Assembly: GCA_019055375.1 (NCBI GenBank) | Contig: JAHQIW010006019.1 | Span: forward strand, 33,468-97,467 | DNA length: 64,000 nt | DNA from: Parelaphostrongylus tenuis | Lineage: Eukaryota; Nematoda; Chromadorea; Rhabditida; Metastrongylidae | Reading direction: 5' to 3' | Shown here: positions 45,215-58,367 of the stretch, in pieces | How the letters are laid out: each line of letters begins with the position of its first letter | How positions within the stretch are numbered: position 1 is the first letter of the stretch | Made by a program: the position numbers and the translations under genes | Notes under the pieces: model-generated | The model's input: only the letters and a program-made list of their open reading frames with translations | Told to the model about the DNA's origin: nothing | Databases searched by the model: none

Positions 45215-47668
45215 CCCATAGACAGTGCAAGCAGGCTACGAGAACGGTCTCGAAACACACAAATATCGCTTTCTGATTGAATAGGAAAACGAGACTCCAG
45301 AGTGTTAATAGTGGGAAATAGCGAAAGTATCGGTCATATACACCATATTTTTCTATGCTATATATGATTAGACGTGTTTACTGTTGAAAAATATCGAGTA
45401 ACACAGAATGATACTGATATGCGGTGTGACATGATAACTGATAAGAGTGATTGAAGTGTAGAGAATGGTTGGAGACTACCATTAAGTAGTTTGCAGTGGT
45501 AGAGGACGGTGGCCGAAATGGTGAGTCTTCAGTTCAGTTCAATCCGTCCGCACATTAACAGAATTCTCCTTGATAGTAGTACAGGATCACCCGCATGAGG
45601 ACTTTTTTGTATAGGAATCATCGAATGAAAGAGATTTCGAAGACAAAAGCCTACGCGACCTATTTGATGAAGTTGACGACCTTTTAAGCAGTGGAAAATA
45701 TATAGAAGCCCATACCCTTATTACATCCGTACGTCGTCTAAGACATTACAGACCTTACAGATCTTCCAAATTCATAGATGATCCAGCTATTCGTAGGTGT
45801 TCTCCTTCGCCAGCTGAGACTTTTGGATGGCTGTACCGAGCCGCACTGACCTGTTACAATGAAGGCTTCTCGGAGGACATTGAGAGCAACCGGCTTCATT
45901 GGCTTCGAAAAGGTAAATTAAGATCTCCTAGTAAACGATAAATGGAGAAAAAATTGATAGCGAGTGAGTGCAAAGCATAGCCCACTGACGGATATTTTAT
46001 TAGCCTTATGAATATTACTCTACTGTGAGTATTTCGATTGGTTGACCGATGGAGGCGACGAGCACTGAAAGAAAGTTTACCCTCAGGTTTTACTTCCATC
46101 AGAATATTGAGCGGTTTGTCGTAGCATTTCAAATAAAGCGTCTCTTCAACGAAAAATATGGATGCTCTACTCATCATTTCCGCCTGACGCTTATGGCTTT
46201 TTTCCAATGACATAATTGAGCTCTTAAAAAAGTCATTTCTCGTTGGATTTTCCATCATTCTCCGTCAGTGAACATTTGCGTTGCTTTTGGATTCGCACGT
46301 CACTTAGGGATCAACATAGCGTTATGTCTCAAAAATAAGATTATGTACTGATAACAGACAACCAGTGAATCATGTAGAGTGGAGCCTCTAGAATGTTTTA
46401 GCACACGTCTACGCCCTTGAAGCGCACGAACTCGAGCCGACGGACGTCGAAGTGCTATCAGTCCCTTGTTCAGCCACTGGGTAAGCTGGCCGAAGATAGC
46501 ATTATGTTCGATAAAGTCAAGTACGGTTTCAAGTTTCAGGTACGTAATCAATTATTACTATTATTACATATTTTTAATTAACATGCAAGGATCATGAAAC
46601 TTACATCAAAGCAGGAGAGTACGATTTTACAAAGGACCTGTATATTTTCACTGTCTTCGTTGATGTGGTGCGACGATCAACCAATTGCGGTAGAGACTGA
46701 ATGAGCAACCGCTCATCATTTGCTACATTCCATGATTAATTCATAACGAATCAACGCCATTTCAATTGCACTGCTGCAGAGTCAACATACAACTCACCCA
46801 CTAATCGACCGATGATCCATCCACCCAAACTGCCAATATTTCTGGCTATGCCTTTCTAAAATCACATCGTTATTCAGAAGTACCTCAACAGAGCTATTGC
46901 CCTTCGTTCCGATTCGTACGAATTTCTCCACATGAGAGGGCGATTCCAGTATCAAGTATTGTTTCAACGCAATTGACCTATCACTTTTTCCTCTTCGAAC
47001 TAGATGTTTGAGTGAAAATAATTTTAGGTTTCGATGCTTGATCCTGTGGATAAGAAGATAGCAAAAGTTTTGGAAGCGTTCCAAATGCAAGCTTGGAGTC
47101 AGCCCTCGAAGATCTACTTGCGGTGTGTATTTCAACAATAAGTTAGGAGAGGATAGACTATTTGTCCAGGAAAGGCACTAGTGAAAATGACATATTAAGA
47201 TTTGTTGCCTTCTCCAAAACGTTTTCTTCTTGCATAGGAATTCACATTTTAGGCAAACAATGTGTCAGCAGATGAAATCGAGAATTCCTTATACATAGGA
47301 AAGACTTATGATGCTATGGGCCTTTACGAAAATGCGGAAACCTATCTTAAAAAGGTATTGTTAAACAAACAAATGTAGTTTTAGCTTTCGAAAAATTCCA
47401 CTTAAGGTGCTGACGGTGTCCAGAGAACCAGAATGCGCGGTAGAACGTGAATATGTGGAGGAAGCGGCAAAGATCCTTGAGAGCAAAGATTATCTCAAAG
47501 GCAGTTACATTGATTCTAATTGAAGTAATAAAACGCTTTGTTATCTGAGTTTCTGTGCAATATGGAAGTGGCGACCTCTGAGAATGATATGTCCTGATGT
47601 CCTTCAGGGACGAAATGAGTGAATTCTTGTTTGGAGAATCAAAGACTCAACAAAGAAACTAATGATCT
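45215..47668 (+). repeat. Inverted segmental duplication, left arm
   Basis: Matches 61530-64000 on the opposite strand, with scattered substitutions and small indels. Base 45215 pairs with base 64000, so the right arm is cut by the window edge and the repeat may be longer. The inner edge is just after the cacaaagaaactaa-like stretch near 47660. It carries the frameshifted RMD copy. Confidence 0.9.
45518..47523 (+). pseudogene. RMD-family gene, left-arm copy with frameshifts
   Basis: Inverted copy of the gene at 61692-63685. Equivalent exons: 45518-45520 (ATG then GTGAGT), 45615-45912, 46380-46539, 46590-46667, 47028-47122, 47253-47354, 47407-47523. The second large exon is 160 rather than 158 bases, with extra T's in tgttttagc (right arm tgtttagc) and cactgggt (right arm cacgggt), so CLAHDY is lost. 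The fifth exon is 95 rather than 96 bases (aagttttgg against aagtttttgg), breaking FGSVPNAS. The last exon reads five codons further than the right arm before TGA. Splice sites are kept. Probably a decayed duplicate; because the lesions sit in short runs, base-calling errors remain possible. Confidence 0.8.
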
Positions 47669-48882
47669 GGTAAGCTCAGTGCTTACGTGGACAGTTTTTT
47701 TCAACAAGACGAAAAAAGAATTGTCTCGTCCTGTCGTGCTTCTATCGTGTCGAGTTCGCTTCACGTTCGACTCTCGTTGTCTCCCGTCGCTATCGCTCTT
47801 TGTTCAGTTGTTTCGCGTATTTCTTCTCGTTCAGTTTAATAAGTTCATTTAATAGTTTGTTACTTAATTCAATCGATTATTGCAGAACCACGCTAATGTT
47901 TTGCAATACGATTGCGTGTCCCAACTCGTGTGGAGTCACAAACTTGCTAAAAAGCACTTTACTTTGCTTACTGCTATCTTGTCGCTCCATCCACAAATAG
48001 ACTCAGCGGTACACTCTCAGCGAATACAACGATCAGTCGGAAACTTGGTATTTTGTCATTCTATCACTGCCATATTGGTGCTTGAGGACCGTGGCCCAGT
48101 GGTTCCGATGTACGATGCGACGTAGCGTAAGACTGATTTCCGTCCCCAGCACTTACCGCAATAAGTAACGTTAATGATGAGGACGAAAGGCGAATGAATA
48201 CTGGAAGTGCGGAGACCTGCGCAATGAGAAAAAAGTTTGTCATACGATCAAACAAAGTAGGAAAAATTTTTTGTTGAATCCCTCAGCCTTTTCAATACGC
48301 CTAGATATGCTGTGATAATCTTCTGTTCATTTCGATGTCCAGATACGCAATGTGGTTGTCTTCACTGTCACTTTTATTCAATTCGATGAGAAAATACTAA
48401 ATGTTGGCCTAATACTTTTGTAAAACATGGTGATTATAGCAGTTTTTACGAATCACTGCTATTTTTCACGTTGCACATACTCATTAATAGTGAAGTTGTC
48501 TACTTGCAGATTACCATTATAATAGATTTTTGGATAGACAGTGAGTCACGGTAGAAAATTCTAGTTTCCCATACTAGCCTGCCGACTACAGCATTCCGCA
48601 CAATCAGCCGATGTGCTCGTGAAACCGGCAACTGTTTCGCTCACCAGATAACCAATGTTGTACGGGTGAATTACTCAGAAAGCAATGAATAGTTCTTTTG
48701 AAAAGACGAGTTCTTACAGCAGCTGAAAAGTGTTGTGCTGGCAAACCATTTATAGGTCAACGCAAACGAGCATCTTGAAAATCGTCACGCCCAAAGAGAG
48801 TGCCAGTCGTCTGTGGAGGCCACTTCAAACTCGGCTGCAACTCCTATCCATCTTAACTCTTAGCTCATCTCTAATATAAAAG
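47669..48882. other. Spacer inside the inverted repeat, no gene seen
   Basis: Includes a short pyrimidine-rich zone (47700-47850) and an 81-codon open frame at 47880-48125 without a recognised family. Confidence 0.45.
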
Positions 48883-49190
48883 TTGCTCCTTCTTACGCTT
48901 GCGGATCAATGTAGAAGCTTGTCCCTCATCACACTTTACGTCTATAATTCAAAATCTTATTCTTCACTACCCCACGTGTACAATATAGAAAACTATTACT
49001 ATTATTCTATTTCTCATTACTTCACGTTTGTAATACTAAATCTTACTTCCCATTATCTTCACATATGTAAGTGTAGACTTACACCTCATTACACATCACA
49101 TCTGTGTCACAGAATCGTGCTCCAGATGCACTTCACATGTATGATACAGATGCTTGCTCCTCATGACATATTCATCTCCGTGTTTCCAAC
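48883..49190 (+). repeat. Degenerate minisatellite, eight units of about 37-38 bp
   Basis: Successive units begin ttgctcct, ttgtccct, ttattctt, (one longer unit) tattacta...ctcattac, ttacttcc, ttacacct, gtgctcca, ttgctcct, and each goes on as ...cattacacttcacgtntgtaatacagaatc with many substitutions. One unit is about 49 bp. The repeat alone explains the long open frame on the plus strand here. Confidence 0.7.
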
Positions 49191-50089
49191 TATTGATCGC
49201 ATAGTAATTGCTCATGTTCTCTGTAAGTCTATCGACATCTCCGTCTTGCTTTTGTTGTATTATAATGCACGTGTCTTGGTTTGATTATCCAAGATCACGA
49301 TTGCTCGTTACGGCGATGGATATGGTTCGTTCGTATCAGGATCAACACTGTCCTTCATCCAATAAATATTAAAAGAGACACATGGCAGGAATATTCAAGA
49401 CAACAAGTGATCTGTACGGCACCCAGCACACACTAACTCGCAATAGGCACCAAAGCCTACCTACTCTAGAAAAATCGCCTATACAATTAAACCAATTCTA
49501 AGCACTCTCCACTGAAAAGCCAATACGGTGATATTATTTAGAGCTGTCTGTGCTCCCAAGTTGATCATTCCAGATTCTAATGAAATGCTTTCATCGAGTA
49601 TCAACAATTCTCTCTTCCTTCCATCTACTAAGCTCATACTGTTCTGAATCATTCAAGTTCATGGATGTAGGAATGGTGTATTAATAATGGGAAACTACTA
49701 CCAGTGCACATCATTTATCATGTTAACCGACAACTATTCAGTTATGAGGTCAAAAATTCGCAGTTTACTTCATACGTCGAATACTTTTGTAAGTAAAAGT
49801 TGAAAAAAATATTAGTTTCATGACAATCTCTCCGCCTTCGTTAGACTAACTCGACCAGCGTTAGACCCGTTCTAGGCCAATTCATTAGGTAGCCATTATT
49901 ACATATATACAATATCTCAAAAGGTGTTTACTTAGAATCGGATGGAGTTTTTTTACTTGTGACTTAATAAGCCAGTAATATCAATAGCATTAGGTTTGAA
50001 TATCTGATGGACGCACAGCGAGCGGTGCTTTACGCATGCAAACTTATTTGATCCTTTATACTACAAAATGAAAGAAAATTGAAAGAGAT
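49191..50089. other. No gene seen
   Basis: Between the minisatellite and the RTE fragment at 50090; no motif or repeat recognised. Confidence 0.5.
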
Positions 50090-51165
50090 TGAAAAGAAAC
50101 TTGAGAGCACCACAGAACAGACGGCATCTACATTTTGCTAATTCGTTGGTTATGTATGTTAATGAGCCACATCTTAGCAAATCGAAGGTTTTGCCTGATC
50201 GATATTGCTGTTGTTTCCTACGTTTTCCACGGGATCAGACCATCGCCTCCTTCGCGCAACATTCCGTATTTTGCGGAAAGGAGAGAAACCGCTCATTTAA
50301 AACAGCGATGTCCTAGACCTACCACAAAATGGGAAGTATTCAGATCATTAGTCGGCTTTAGGGAAGATACCATTGTTGACAGCATCGTCGAAAAATGCGA
50401 CCAGCTCGCGAATGTCTTCACGTTAGCGCTATGGAAGCTGAGAGTCCTAAAGTCACGAAGAGACCTTTGTCTCCACAGACACGCGAGCTGATACGTCAAC
50501 ATCGACTCGCACGATCTACAGACAACCGAAACCTTAGGTCCGAACATGCGAAGCGCTGCAGCGAAGCGTACTAGAAGACCTCAAAGAGAGACGAGCAGCA
50601 GTTATGGCAGAAGTAGCATAAGCTGGAAAGAGCATTTGCAAAGCTCAGCGAAGCTTTGCCAGTAATAAGATCAAGACGATTGCACTCCGATGTCCTGACC
50701 GGACACCTACAGCTTGCAGAGGGGAAGTGGAAAAAATCATCCACCAGTACTACTCGGGTCTCTTCGCTAGCCTTGTCCTCATACCGTCATATAAATTGGA
50801 AGAGGATGAATTTGCTATTCCACCAGCCCTCCCTACCGAAATCGGACGTGCCATATCGCAAAACAACACCAGGTCCAGATAGGACTAGATATAAACAACT
50901 AAAGAACCTATCGCCAGCTCTCTAACACCCTGGCTCGGCTCCTCACTCACTACATGTCAGAATGCATGGTTCCTATTCAATGGAAATCCAGCAAGACCGT
51001 GTTATTGTTCAAAAAGGGAAACGGTCGCGGTATAGGCAATTATCGCCCAATCTGCTTGGTGTCCGTTGTCTATAAACTCTTCACTTGAGTCATCCTAAAC
51101 AGGATTGACAGAACACATTGCGAAGGACAGCCATGCGAACAAGCAAGGCTCCCATAACCTATGTA
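50090..51165 (+). mobile_element. RTE retrotransposon fragment lacking its 3' end
   Basis: Corresponds to 55850-56850 of the longer copy: late endonuclease (ANRRFCLIDIAVV, then PRPTTKWEVFRSLVGFREDT), linker, and the start of the RT (NYRPICLVSVVYKLF at about 51040). It ends abruptly after acaagcaaggctccc at 51152. LINE insertions normally keep the 3' end, so this end was probably removed by a later deletion or by another insertion. Many frameshifts and stops. Confidence 0.85.
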
Positions 51166-51277
51166 AATTAATGCCTTTTAAGCCAGTCAAGATAAAGCAA
51201 GAAACTTCTTGCTGGAGGAAGCCTTATTTTTTAGTAAGAACTATAGGCTGACTTTGATACATTTCATCAACCATGTG

Positions 51278-51698
51278 TTAGAAATGGTGCGTACTTCCAG
51301 AGGAATTCTGGTGTACATATGGTGTTGAAAGATCTTTAAAATCAAAATACTCAAATCCAGTGACAACCGCGGCAACATAAAGATGTAATAGAGCAAACAG
51401 TACTACAGGGAGGAGCCATATAATTGATCCGACGGAAAACTGCTGATGTAGACGACATGGGAATAAACGCATAGAACTACTTTGGAAACGGTGCTATCTA
51501 TCATATAAAGGTCTCGGCAACTGAAGAAGTCTGGCCTTGTTTTTCTAGCTTCGAATGTATGTTGGTGTTGATTTGCTCATCGCACGAATGAAACAATCGT
51601 TCACCCTGCGTAGAAGAAAACATCTGTGAACGTCGACCGAAGTTAGCCACCATTCCAGTGAGTGCGATATTGTTGAAATAAATCAAAACATCTTTCAA
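51278..51698 (-). other. Candidate coding piece with one membrane segment, unrecognised
   Basis: Minus strand: 51698-51501 reads MKDVLIYFNNIALTGMVANF and on to a stop near 51501; 51472-51278 then reads from MRLFPCRLHQQ into a strong hydrophobic stretch (WLLPVVLFALLHLYVAAVV) and ends at TAA. A good acceptor (acatcagcag) precedes FSVGSIIW, so the second block could be a last exon. No family recognised, no clean donor joins the two blocks; could be chance. Confidence 0.25.
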
Positions 51699-51699
51699 A

Positions 51700-54600
51700 A
51701 AGCTATTATCAACTTATGTTCAGCAGCGATTGGCGACCAAAATGTCATCTTTTACGCCTACTGTCTCTTAAGACAGCATGATTGGGAGCGCTCATAACAC
51801 ATCATTTCGATGTGCCCTAAAATAGACGAATCGCTCACTTGGTCGAATGTGGCCTCAGGCTCACAGATCACCATAACACCCACTTCGGATAGCTGATAGC
51901 AGGCTTGATTAGATGGACGGCAACATTGAAATCATGTACTGACGGGCATCGTAAGCCATTGAATGGACGATGACGATCAATGTTATTGACGAGGCTAGAT
52001 GAGCTCGAGTACATAGCACATAGGCCAGAGACTACTCAATGACAAAAGTTTTGCTTTTAATTATTATATTCATTGCATAGGTTCTTCTCTTCAGCCATAT
52101 TGATTAGATGTCTTTACTTACTTTTCTGCTCTACTTAGGTTACCTGAATAACTCACTGAGTGAAATGAACTCCGAGAACGTTGATGGTTGCATTAAAAAC
52201 TGAAATTAATACATTGTACATGAAAAATTTTGGTGTTGAAAACCATAAAAATTGAATTCGGTTCTAATTAGAAACGGCTCAACACGTGTTGGAGAAGCCA
52301 TCCGAATTAGCAGTTGGATATTTCATCTCACTGATTTCATCATCTGGGCTCACTGTTTTCTTTGTACTGTGTATATGAAAGCCATCGCGAGCAAATTGTG
52401 ATGTCCCTACGGTAAATTTTGACTAATTATGCAATAAAGCGACTTGAAACGGGATGAGATCTGATGAAACTAATGAGTTAGGTAAGATAAGATCGTGACG
52501 TTAAACGTTGGAATACAAGGTTTCGACCAGCGGAAGACTAGCAGAGCTGTATTGCTGTATGTATATCCTATCCAGTGTGTTTCAACCGCTATAAAGCAGA
52601 ACTGTACGAGCAGCATTCATTATTTCGAGGGCAACATAAAGTAGAAAACACTGAAGAGGGTGTCAGTAAGACTAAAAGCCAAATATGCTGAGTTTTGTAT
52701 ACTGCACGAAAGTCAACATATTTTCTGGTACAGTGCTATTTCGTTTGATTCTATTGACTTCTATCAGCAACGAGACCTTTGTTGTTGAATGATTAAGATG
52801 CTTTAATGTCAGTTAATATATTAGCGATGAACGTAGGACAAAAATTCAATGCATTGAACCATCGGCGTTCATTGTTGCATTGCCAGGTCAATTTTAGGAA
52901 TTTCAAAGAAGAAATATATGCTCTCTTTTGATCAGGTTGTCCTTAGCAAAAATCTAGAAACATCAATGGAAAAAAATCGTGGCATCTACTAGCAATTTCG
53001 ATAAAATTCTGCATGAGAATAATTTCAACGTGAACCTCTGACTTCCATAGTGCAACGATATCACATTTTGTCATAGGTTTATGAATTCAAAAGCAGTTTA
53101 AAAGCATTGAGAGAGAATGGTCAAGAAACTTTGGACTATAGGAGCCAATAGATTCTATGCCGCTCAATCATCCTTGAGATAAAATTACATTTCAAGAATT
53201 ACATTCACTTTCCTCCTAGTCGCTCTTCCTGATTGTCTACGATTTGAAGACATATAGACACATCAGAGATAGATTGTTGTGAGAGTTAAGAAAAATTAGA
53301 CCTACCTTAGACAAAAAGGAGGTATTAAGAATTTTCGTTTATACATTATGATAGATTTACGCCATTATAAGCAGTATCGTCTTTGCAAAAATGTTTTTTT
53401 CCAGGTTTTGCAGCACCTCCAACGAGCAGCTATAGTAAGTTAGTGGCCATTTAATTGGCCAGATCTTGAAATCGCCAACTCACTCGAACTGAGCAATTGG
53501 AGCTTTGAATATCATCATTCATAATGCCTTTATACCTGAGCTAGAAAATAAGCAGGCGATCACTTCTCTAAGTGATTTGTAAACGTATTAGTCTAATATT
53601 TAAGCGAACTGCAAAAACGCTTTCGTTGCTCTGTCATGCTGATCGATGACTGCGCATAAATTGTTGAAAAGACTTTGAAACTATAAAATCAATCTACCTA
53701 TTAGCTCTGTTTGTGAGAGTGGCTATGTCATGCGTGAATTGTAAGTATGTTTGTAAAATTATCTAAGGTTTTCAGAAGACCCTTGCCTAATCAATCTAAC
53801 AGCTCTATTTTAGTCCAATACTTTCATGACCATCCCTGTCTAAATGATTGGAAGACGATTTTACTTGATGAACCTAAATCAACATTTCGTGTAGTTGTAT
53901 CATGGATTCAGCGCTTATGTTGTTACAGTCCATCGTGCAGAATTTTTTTCGAACTTCTAATTAAGAACATAATTTTCCGATACTTCATTGTTTTTTCTGA
54001 GTACGATTTCTATGAAGTTGTTGTAGACGGAAATGAATATGGTTATTTCCATGACTCTATAGGATGTTCCTGACGTTGTGACAGTGGTCTTTACGGTGGA
54101 AATTCAATAAATTGAAGTTCATCTCGTGCTTCTCGCTGATAAACATACTTACGGTATCTTATATTAATCACATAATAGCAAATGCTTGGTTTTTGATAAA
54201 AGTTTTTGAAATCAAACGAAATAGAACTACAGCGGAAAATATGTTGACTTTCGCTCTCCGCATAAATCCCTGCTAACGTCTGTTGCAAGTCGTTATTAAC
54301 ACTACCTTTATTTAACTCTACTTTTATTTCTCTACGATATAATGGGCGTATTATGCACGGATTTCTTCGGCATAGCAATCAAAATTAATAGAACTGAAAG
54401 CGATGAAGATCACTCTTCCTCTGCAATAAATACATTACCCTTCTAGTGATTTCAAAAATTGCACTTGAATTTCTCATGCTCTAAAAGAGGGCATAATCTG
54501 CGTACTTCGAGTGAGCATTGGTAGTATAGATGGCCGAAATAAATTTCTGTCCAAACATCTGAGAGAACGCGTAAAGCTGACTTATACAGACTCGTCAATC

Positions 54601-54714
54601 TCTTGTCAGTTGTCAAGTCACTTCATATTTTTGACTGATTGTAGTCTGCAAGACATGAAATAGCGCTAATAATTTGGTCCACAATTTGCAGTAAATATTT
54701 AGTTGGTATGAATC
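51700..54714. other. Mostly empty 3 kb
   Basis: Open frames at 53747-54073 (plus) and 54091-54378 (minus) are the longest; neither has a recognised family, and no consistent exon series was found. Confidence 0.4.
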
Positions 54715-57700
54715 TGATCCACGGATCTTCCTCTTTGAGGGATCCCGCCCGGTTACTCGCGAGGGCACGTGGCGCGTCCCCAGGTGGTGGATAGGGGAAT
54801 AAACGTTAACCAAAAGCGACCGTGTGCTTCCCAGAGACGCAGGGTTCAGGGGAGAGCACCTCTGCTTCTGCAGTGCCAACTTGATAAAAACTCTATTTCA
54901 ACGAGTCAAGTGGGCCAAAAGCCTGCAATCAAGCGGCTGGGAAGTACATGGGAAGCGGTTAGGAGTCGTCTCCAACAAATAAGTTCCTCCTGCTCCTCTG
55001 AGAGAGAGTGGCAAGCTACTCGTGAGTACCCAGCCCCCAAGTTTGGAGCCTGGCAAGCTATACGTTGGGTATCAAAATGACAAAAACAGCAACAAATATG
55101 GGCCTCATTTCCCTAATACCGAAAGAGCCCCTGGTACGGCAGCGCCAGGTAGGACGAGTACGGAGAGGCTGCTAAAATCTCAGGGCCAAACTTGGCTGCT
55201 AAGATCGAAACGGACAAAAATGACGATCTGTACCTACAATGCAAGAAACCTTGCTCACGAATCCGCTTTAGAAGATCTCTTGGTTCAAGCAAGGAGAATA
55301 AAATACGACGTCATTGGCTTGGCTGAAACGAGAAGGAGCCATCCTTTTCACGCTGTTTATGACACCGGGAAAAAACTATTCCTTGGAACATGCGTTAGCA
55401 GAGGTGTCGGCGGCGTTGGCGTCCTCGTCAAATCAAATTTGATCGTGAACATTGATTCGTTTGAACAACTAACAACTCGTATCAGACGATTACGGTTGAA
55501 ACGACGTGGTTCTACGGCGGCTTCGACAATCTTCGTTGCTTACGCACCAACATCAAGCTATGATGAAGACGAAGTCGGAGCGTTTTATATGGGCCTCAAA
55601 AATTCTTCAGAGAAGATCATACATTTTTGAGGTCATTGTCGGAGGTTTTAAGGCAAAAATTGTACCTAGAAGAACGTCTGAAGAGCGTCACATAGGAACC
55701 TACGGACTAGAAGGGAATGAACAGGGTGAGAGGCTGTCTGAGTCTATCATCACGACTCAAACCATCCATGGTAACTCGCATTATTAGAAGCGTCCTTTCT
55801 CAGCTATGGACGTGGGAGTCTCCCAGTGGAGTGGGCCATAACGAAGTAGATCACATCTTAGTAAATCGAAGGTTTCGCCTGACCGATGCCGCTGTTGTTC
55901 CTAAGTTCTACACGGGATCAGACCATGGCCTCCTTCGCGCAAGGTTCCGTTTTTCGAGGAAAGGAGAGAAAGCCGCTAAATTCAAACAACGAAGTCCCCA
56001 GAACTACCATAAACTGGGATGTATTCAAATCATTAGTCTACTCTTGGAAAGACACCGTTGTCGACAACATCGACGAAGAATACGATCGGCTCGTTGAATA
56101 TCTTCACGTTAGCGCTATGAAAGTCGAGGGTCCTAAGGTCACAAAGAGACGCTTGCCTCCGCAGGCACTCGAGCTGATACGTTAACGTGGGAATCGCACA
56201 AGCTGCAGGCAACCAAACCTTACGTTCGTACTTGCGAAACGCTGCACAGAAGCGATGAAAGGAAATCTTAAAGAGAAAAGGACAGCAGTTATGGCAGAAG
56301 CTGAAGAAGCTGGGAAGAGCATTCGCAAAGCCCAGTAAGGTTTCGCCAACTATAAGACCAAGATGATTGCACTTCGATACCCTGACAGGACACTTACAGC
56401 TTCGAGAATTGCTATGCAGAAAATCATCCACCAATACTGCTCGGATCTCTTTGCTAGCCATGTCCTCTTACCGCTGTATAAATTGAAAGAGGACGAATAT
56501 GTCGTTTCACCGGTTCTCCGCTCCCGAAATCCGATACGCTATATCGTCGGTGAAGAACAGAACAACACCCGGTCCAGACAGGATTAAACCAGAACACCTT
56601 AAGAATCTGTCGCTAGTTCTCATACCCTGGCTCGGCTCTTCACTGGCTATCTGTCAGAATACAAGGTTCCTATTCAATGGCTTACCAGCAAGACCGTACT
56701 GTTGTTAGAAAAGGAAGACCGTCACGACATAGGCAGTTATCGTCCAATCTGCTTGCTGTCCGTAGTCTATAAACTCTTTACTCGAGTCATCCTGAACAGG
56801 ATGGACAGAACACCGGACGAAGGACAGCCATGCGAACAAGCAGGGTTCCGAAAAGGATTTAGTACCATGGACCACATCCACACGATTACAAGACTCATCG
56901 AAGATGCACGAGAGTACAAACAACCACTATGTCTCACTTTCATCGATCTGAAGAAAGCCTTCGATTCAGTGGAAACAGAAGCAGTTATAGAGGCTCTGGA
57001 TAACCAGGGCGTTCCTACTTGGTACACAATGATCCTTCGTGAGCTTTATAAAGATTTCACGACCAAAATATCTCGATTCTATAACAATATCACCATTGAC
57101 GTAAGAAGAGGGGTTCGACAAGGCGATACAATTTCGCCAAAACTATTCACTGCCACCCTACAAAACGTCATGCGTACATTAGAATGGTACGAAATGGGAG
57201 TTAAAATTGACGGTCGACAATTAAACCATCTTCGCTTTGCTGACGATATCGTTCTCATAACACCAAACATCGGCCAAGCGCAACGAATGTTGACCGATTT
57301 CGATTACGCCTGCGGAAAGATTGGTCTTCAGCTGAATCCAACGAAAACGATGTTCATGAGGAACGGATGGGTTTCGAATGCCCCATTCACGCTCAACGAA
57401 GCGACAACTTCCGAATACTCCATTTACGTCTATCTAGGTCGTGAAATCAACATGATGAACGACCTAGCTCCAGAATTGAGCAGGAGGAAACGAGCGGCTT
57501 GGGAACGTTTAAGAGCATCGAAGATATAGTAAAGAGAACAAAGAACATCTGACTCCGTGCCCACCTTTTCGACTCGACAATTATCCCTGCCCTAACGTAT
57601 GCAGCAGAAACCTGGTCGCTACGTAAGCGGGATGAAAAATCACTTGGCGTTATCGAACGCGCAGTCGAAAGGTGGATGCTAGGACTATCCCGTATGTCGC

Positions 57701-58062
57701 AAATGAAAGCAAGGATTTGAAGTTCCGACCTACGTTAGCGATTGAAAGTCAGAGAGGCCGTTCTACACCCCAGGATATCAAAAATAAGGTGGGCCGGACA
57801 CGTGATGAGCTTCAACGACAGCCGATGGACGAGAGCCGTTACCGACTGGATTTCTTGGGAAGTTAAGCGCTCTAAAGGAAGACCACTGACCCGTTGGTCC
57901 GACTTCTTCACGACAGCGATAGAGGAAGTGTATGAGGCTCAGCGAATCCCTAGAGCGAGGAGGACCCACTGGGGTACTCCTGCGCGCGATAGGGAAAAAT
58001 GGAAGAGTTGCCACGCTCGAGTCACTCGACGATCAACGGGACGACAGGTGATACAGGTGGTG
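54715..58062 (+). mobile_element. RTE-clade non-LTR retrotransposon, nearly full length, inactive
   Basis: RTE LINEs encode an apurinic-type endonuclease and a reverse transcriptase and copy themselves by target-primed reverse transcription. Order: GC-rich 5' leader 54715-55200; endonuclease 55215-55950 with TYNARN, GLAETRR and GSDHGLLRA; linker 55960-56700; reverse transcriptase 56702-57529 with YRPICLLSVVYKLFTRVILN, QAGFRKGFSTMDHIHT, FIDLKKAFDSVE, RQGDTISPKLF and FADD at 57236-57247; C-terminal region 57560-58060 with GHVMSFNDSRWTRAV. The endonuclease GDFN motif reads GGFK, so a catalytic aspartate is missing, and the coding frame changes several times. There is a stop near 57548. Related fragments are at 8165, 15840, 43915 and 50090. 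Its 3' end is followed by ggtgatacaggtggtgaatc. Confidence 0.92.
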
Positions 58063-58367
58063 AATCTGATCTTATTTCATACGAATTCACGCCACCGCTT
58101 CGTTTCTATAATAAATCTATGACCAGCTTTCTAATACACTCATTAAGTTCCTGTAAATTCATTGAGATTAAAGATATAGTCTACTATAAAAGAGTCAAAA
58201 AGAAAAAAATGACTTTTCGTAGATATAACTGAAGTGGGATTCTTGAGCATCAATTATGTCTCCTAAATTTAGTGTTCCCTCAACGCTCCAAACTATACTG
58301 CCCTAAGTAAATTGTTAGGAAATTATAGTATTTTCACTGCTTTTTTCGCAGGGTTATTATGTTACTT

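Noticed and set aside
44896..45258. 120-codon minus-strand frame
   Set aside because: Crosses from a MITE fragment into the edge of the inverted duplication and has no family match or splice sites.
45615..47523. First reading of the RMD exons as a TFIIIC TPR subunit
   Set aside because: The pattern of GKLAEDSSMFDKAKYGFKF followed by IAKVFG.PNAS and IGKTY...ENAE fits the RMD/RMDN family in order and spacing; TFIIIC did not align beyond generic TPR likeness.
48085..48180. Another tRNA-like sequence (gtggcccagtggttccgat)
   Set aside because: Only an A-box-like stretch; no matching T arm or acceptor pairing.
48883..49284. 133-codon open frame on the plus strand
   Set aside because: It lies wholly on the degenerate 37-38 bp repeat and its immediate flank; composition follows the repeat and there is no splice or start context.
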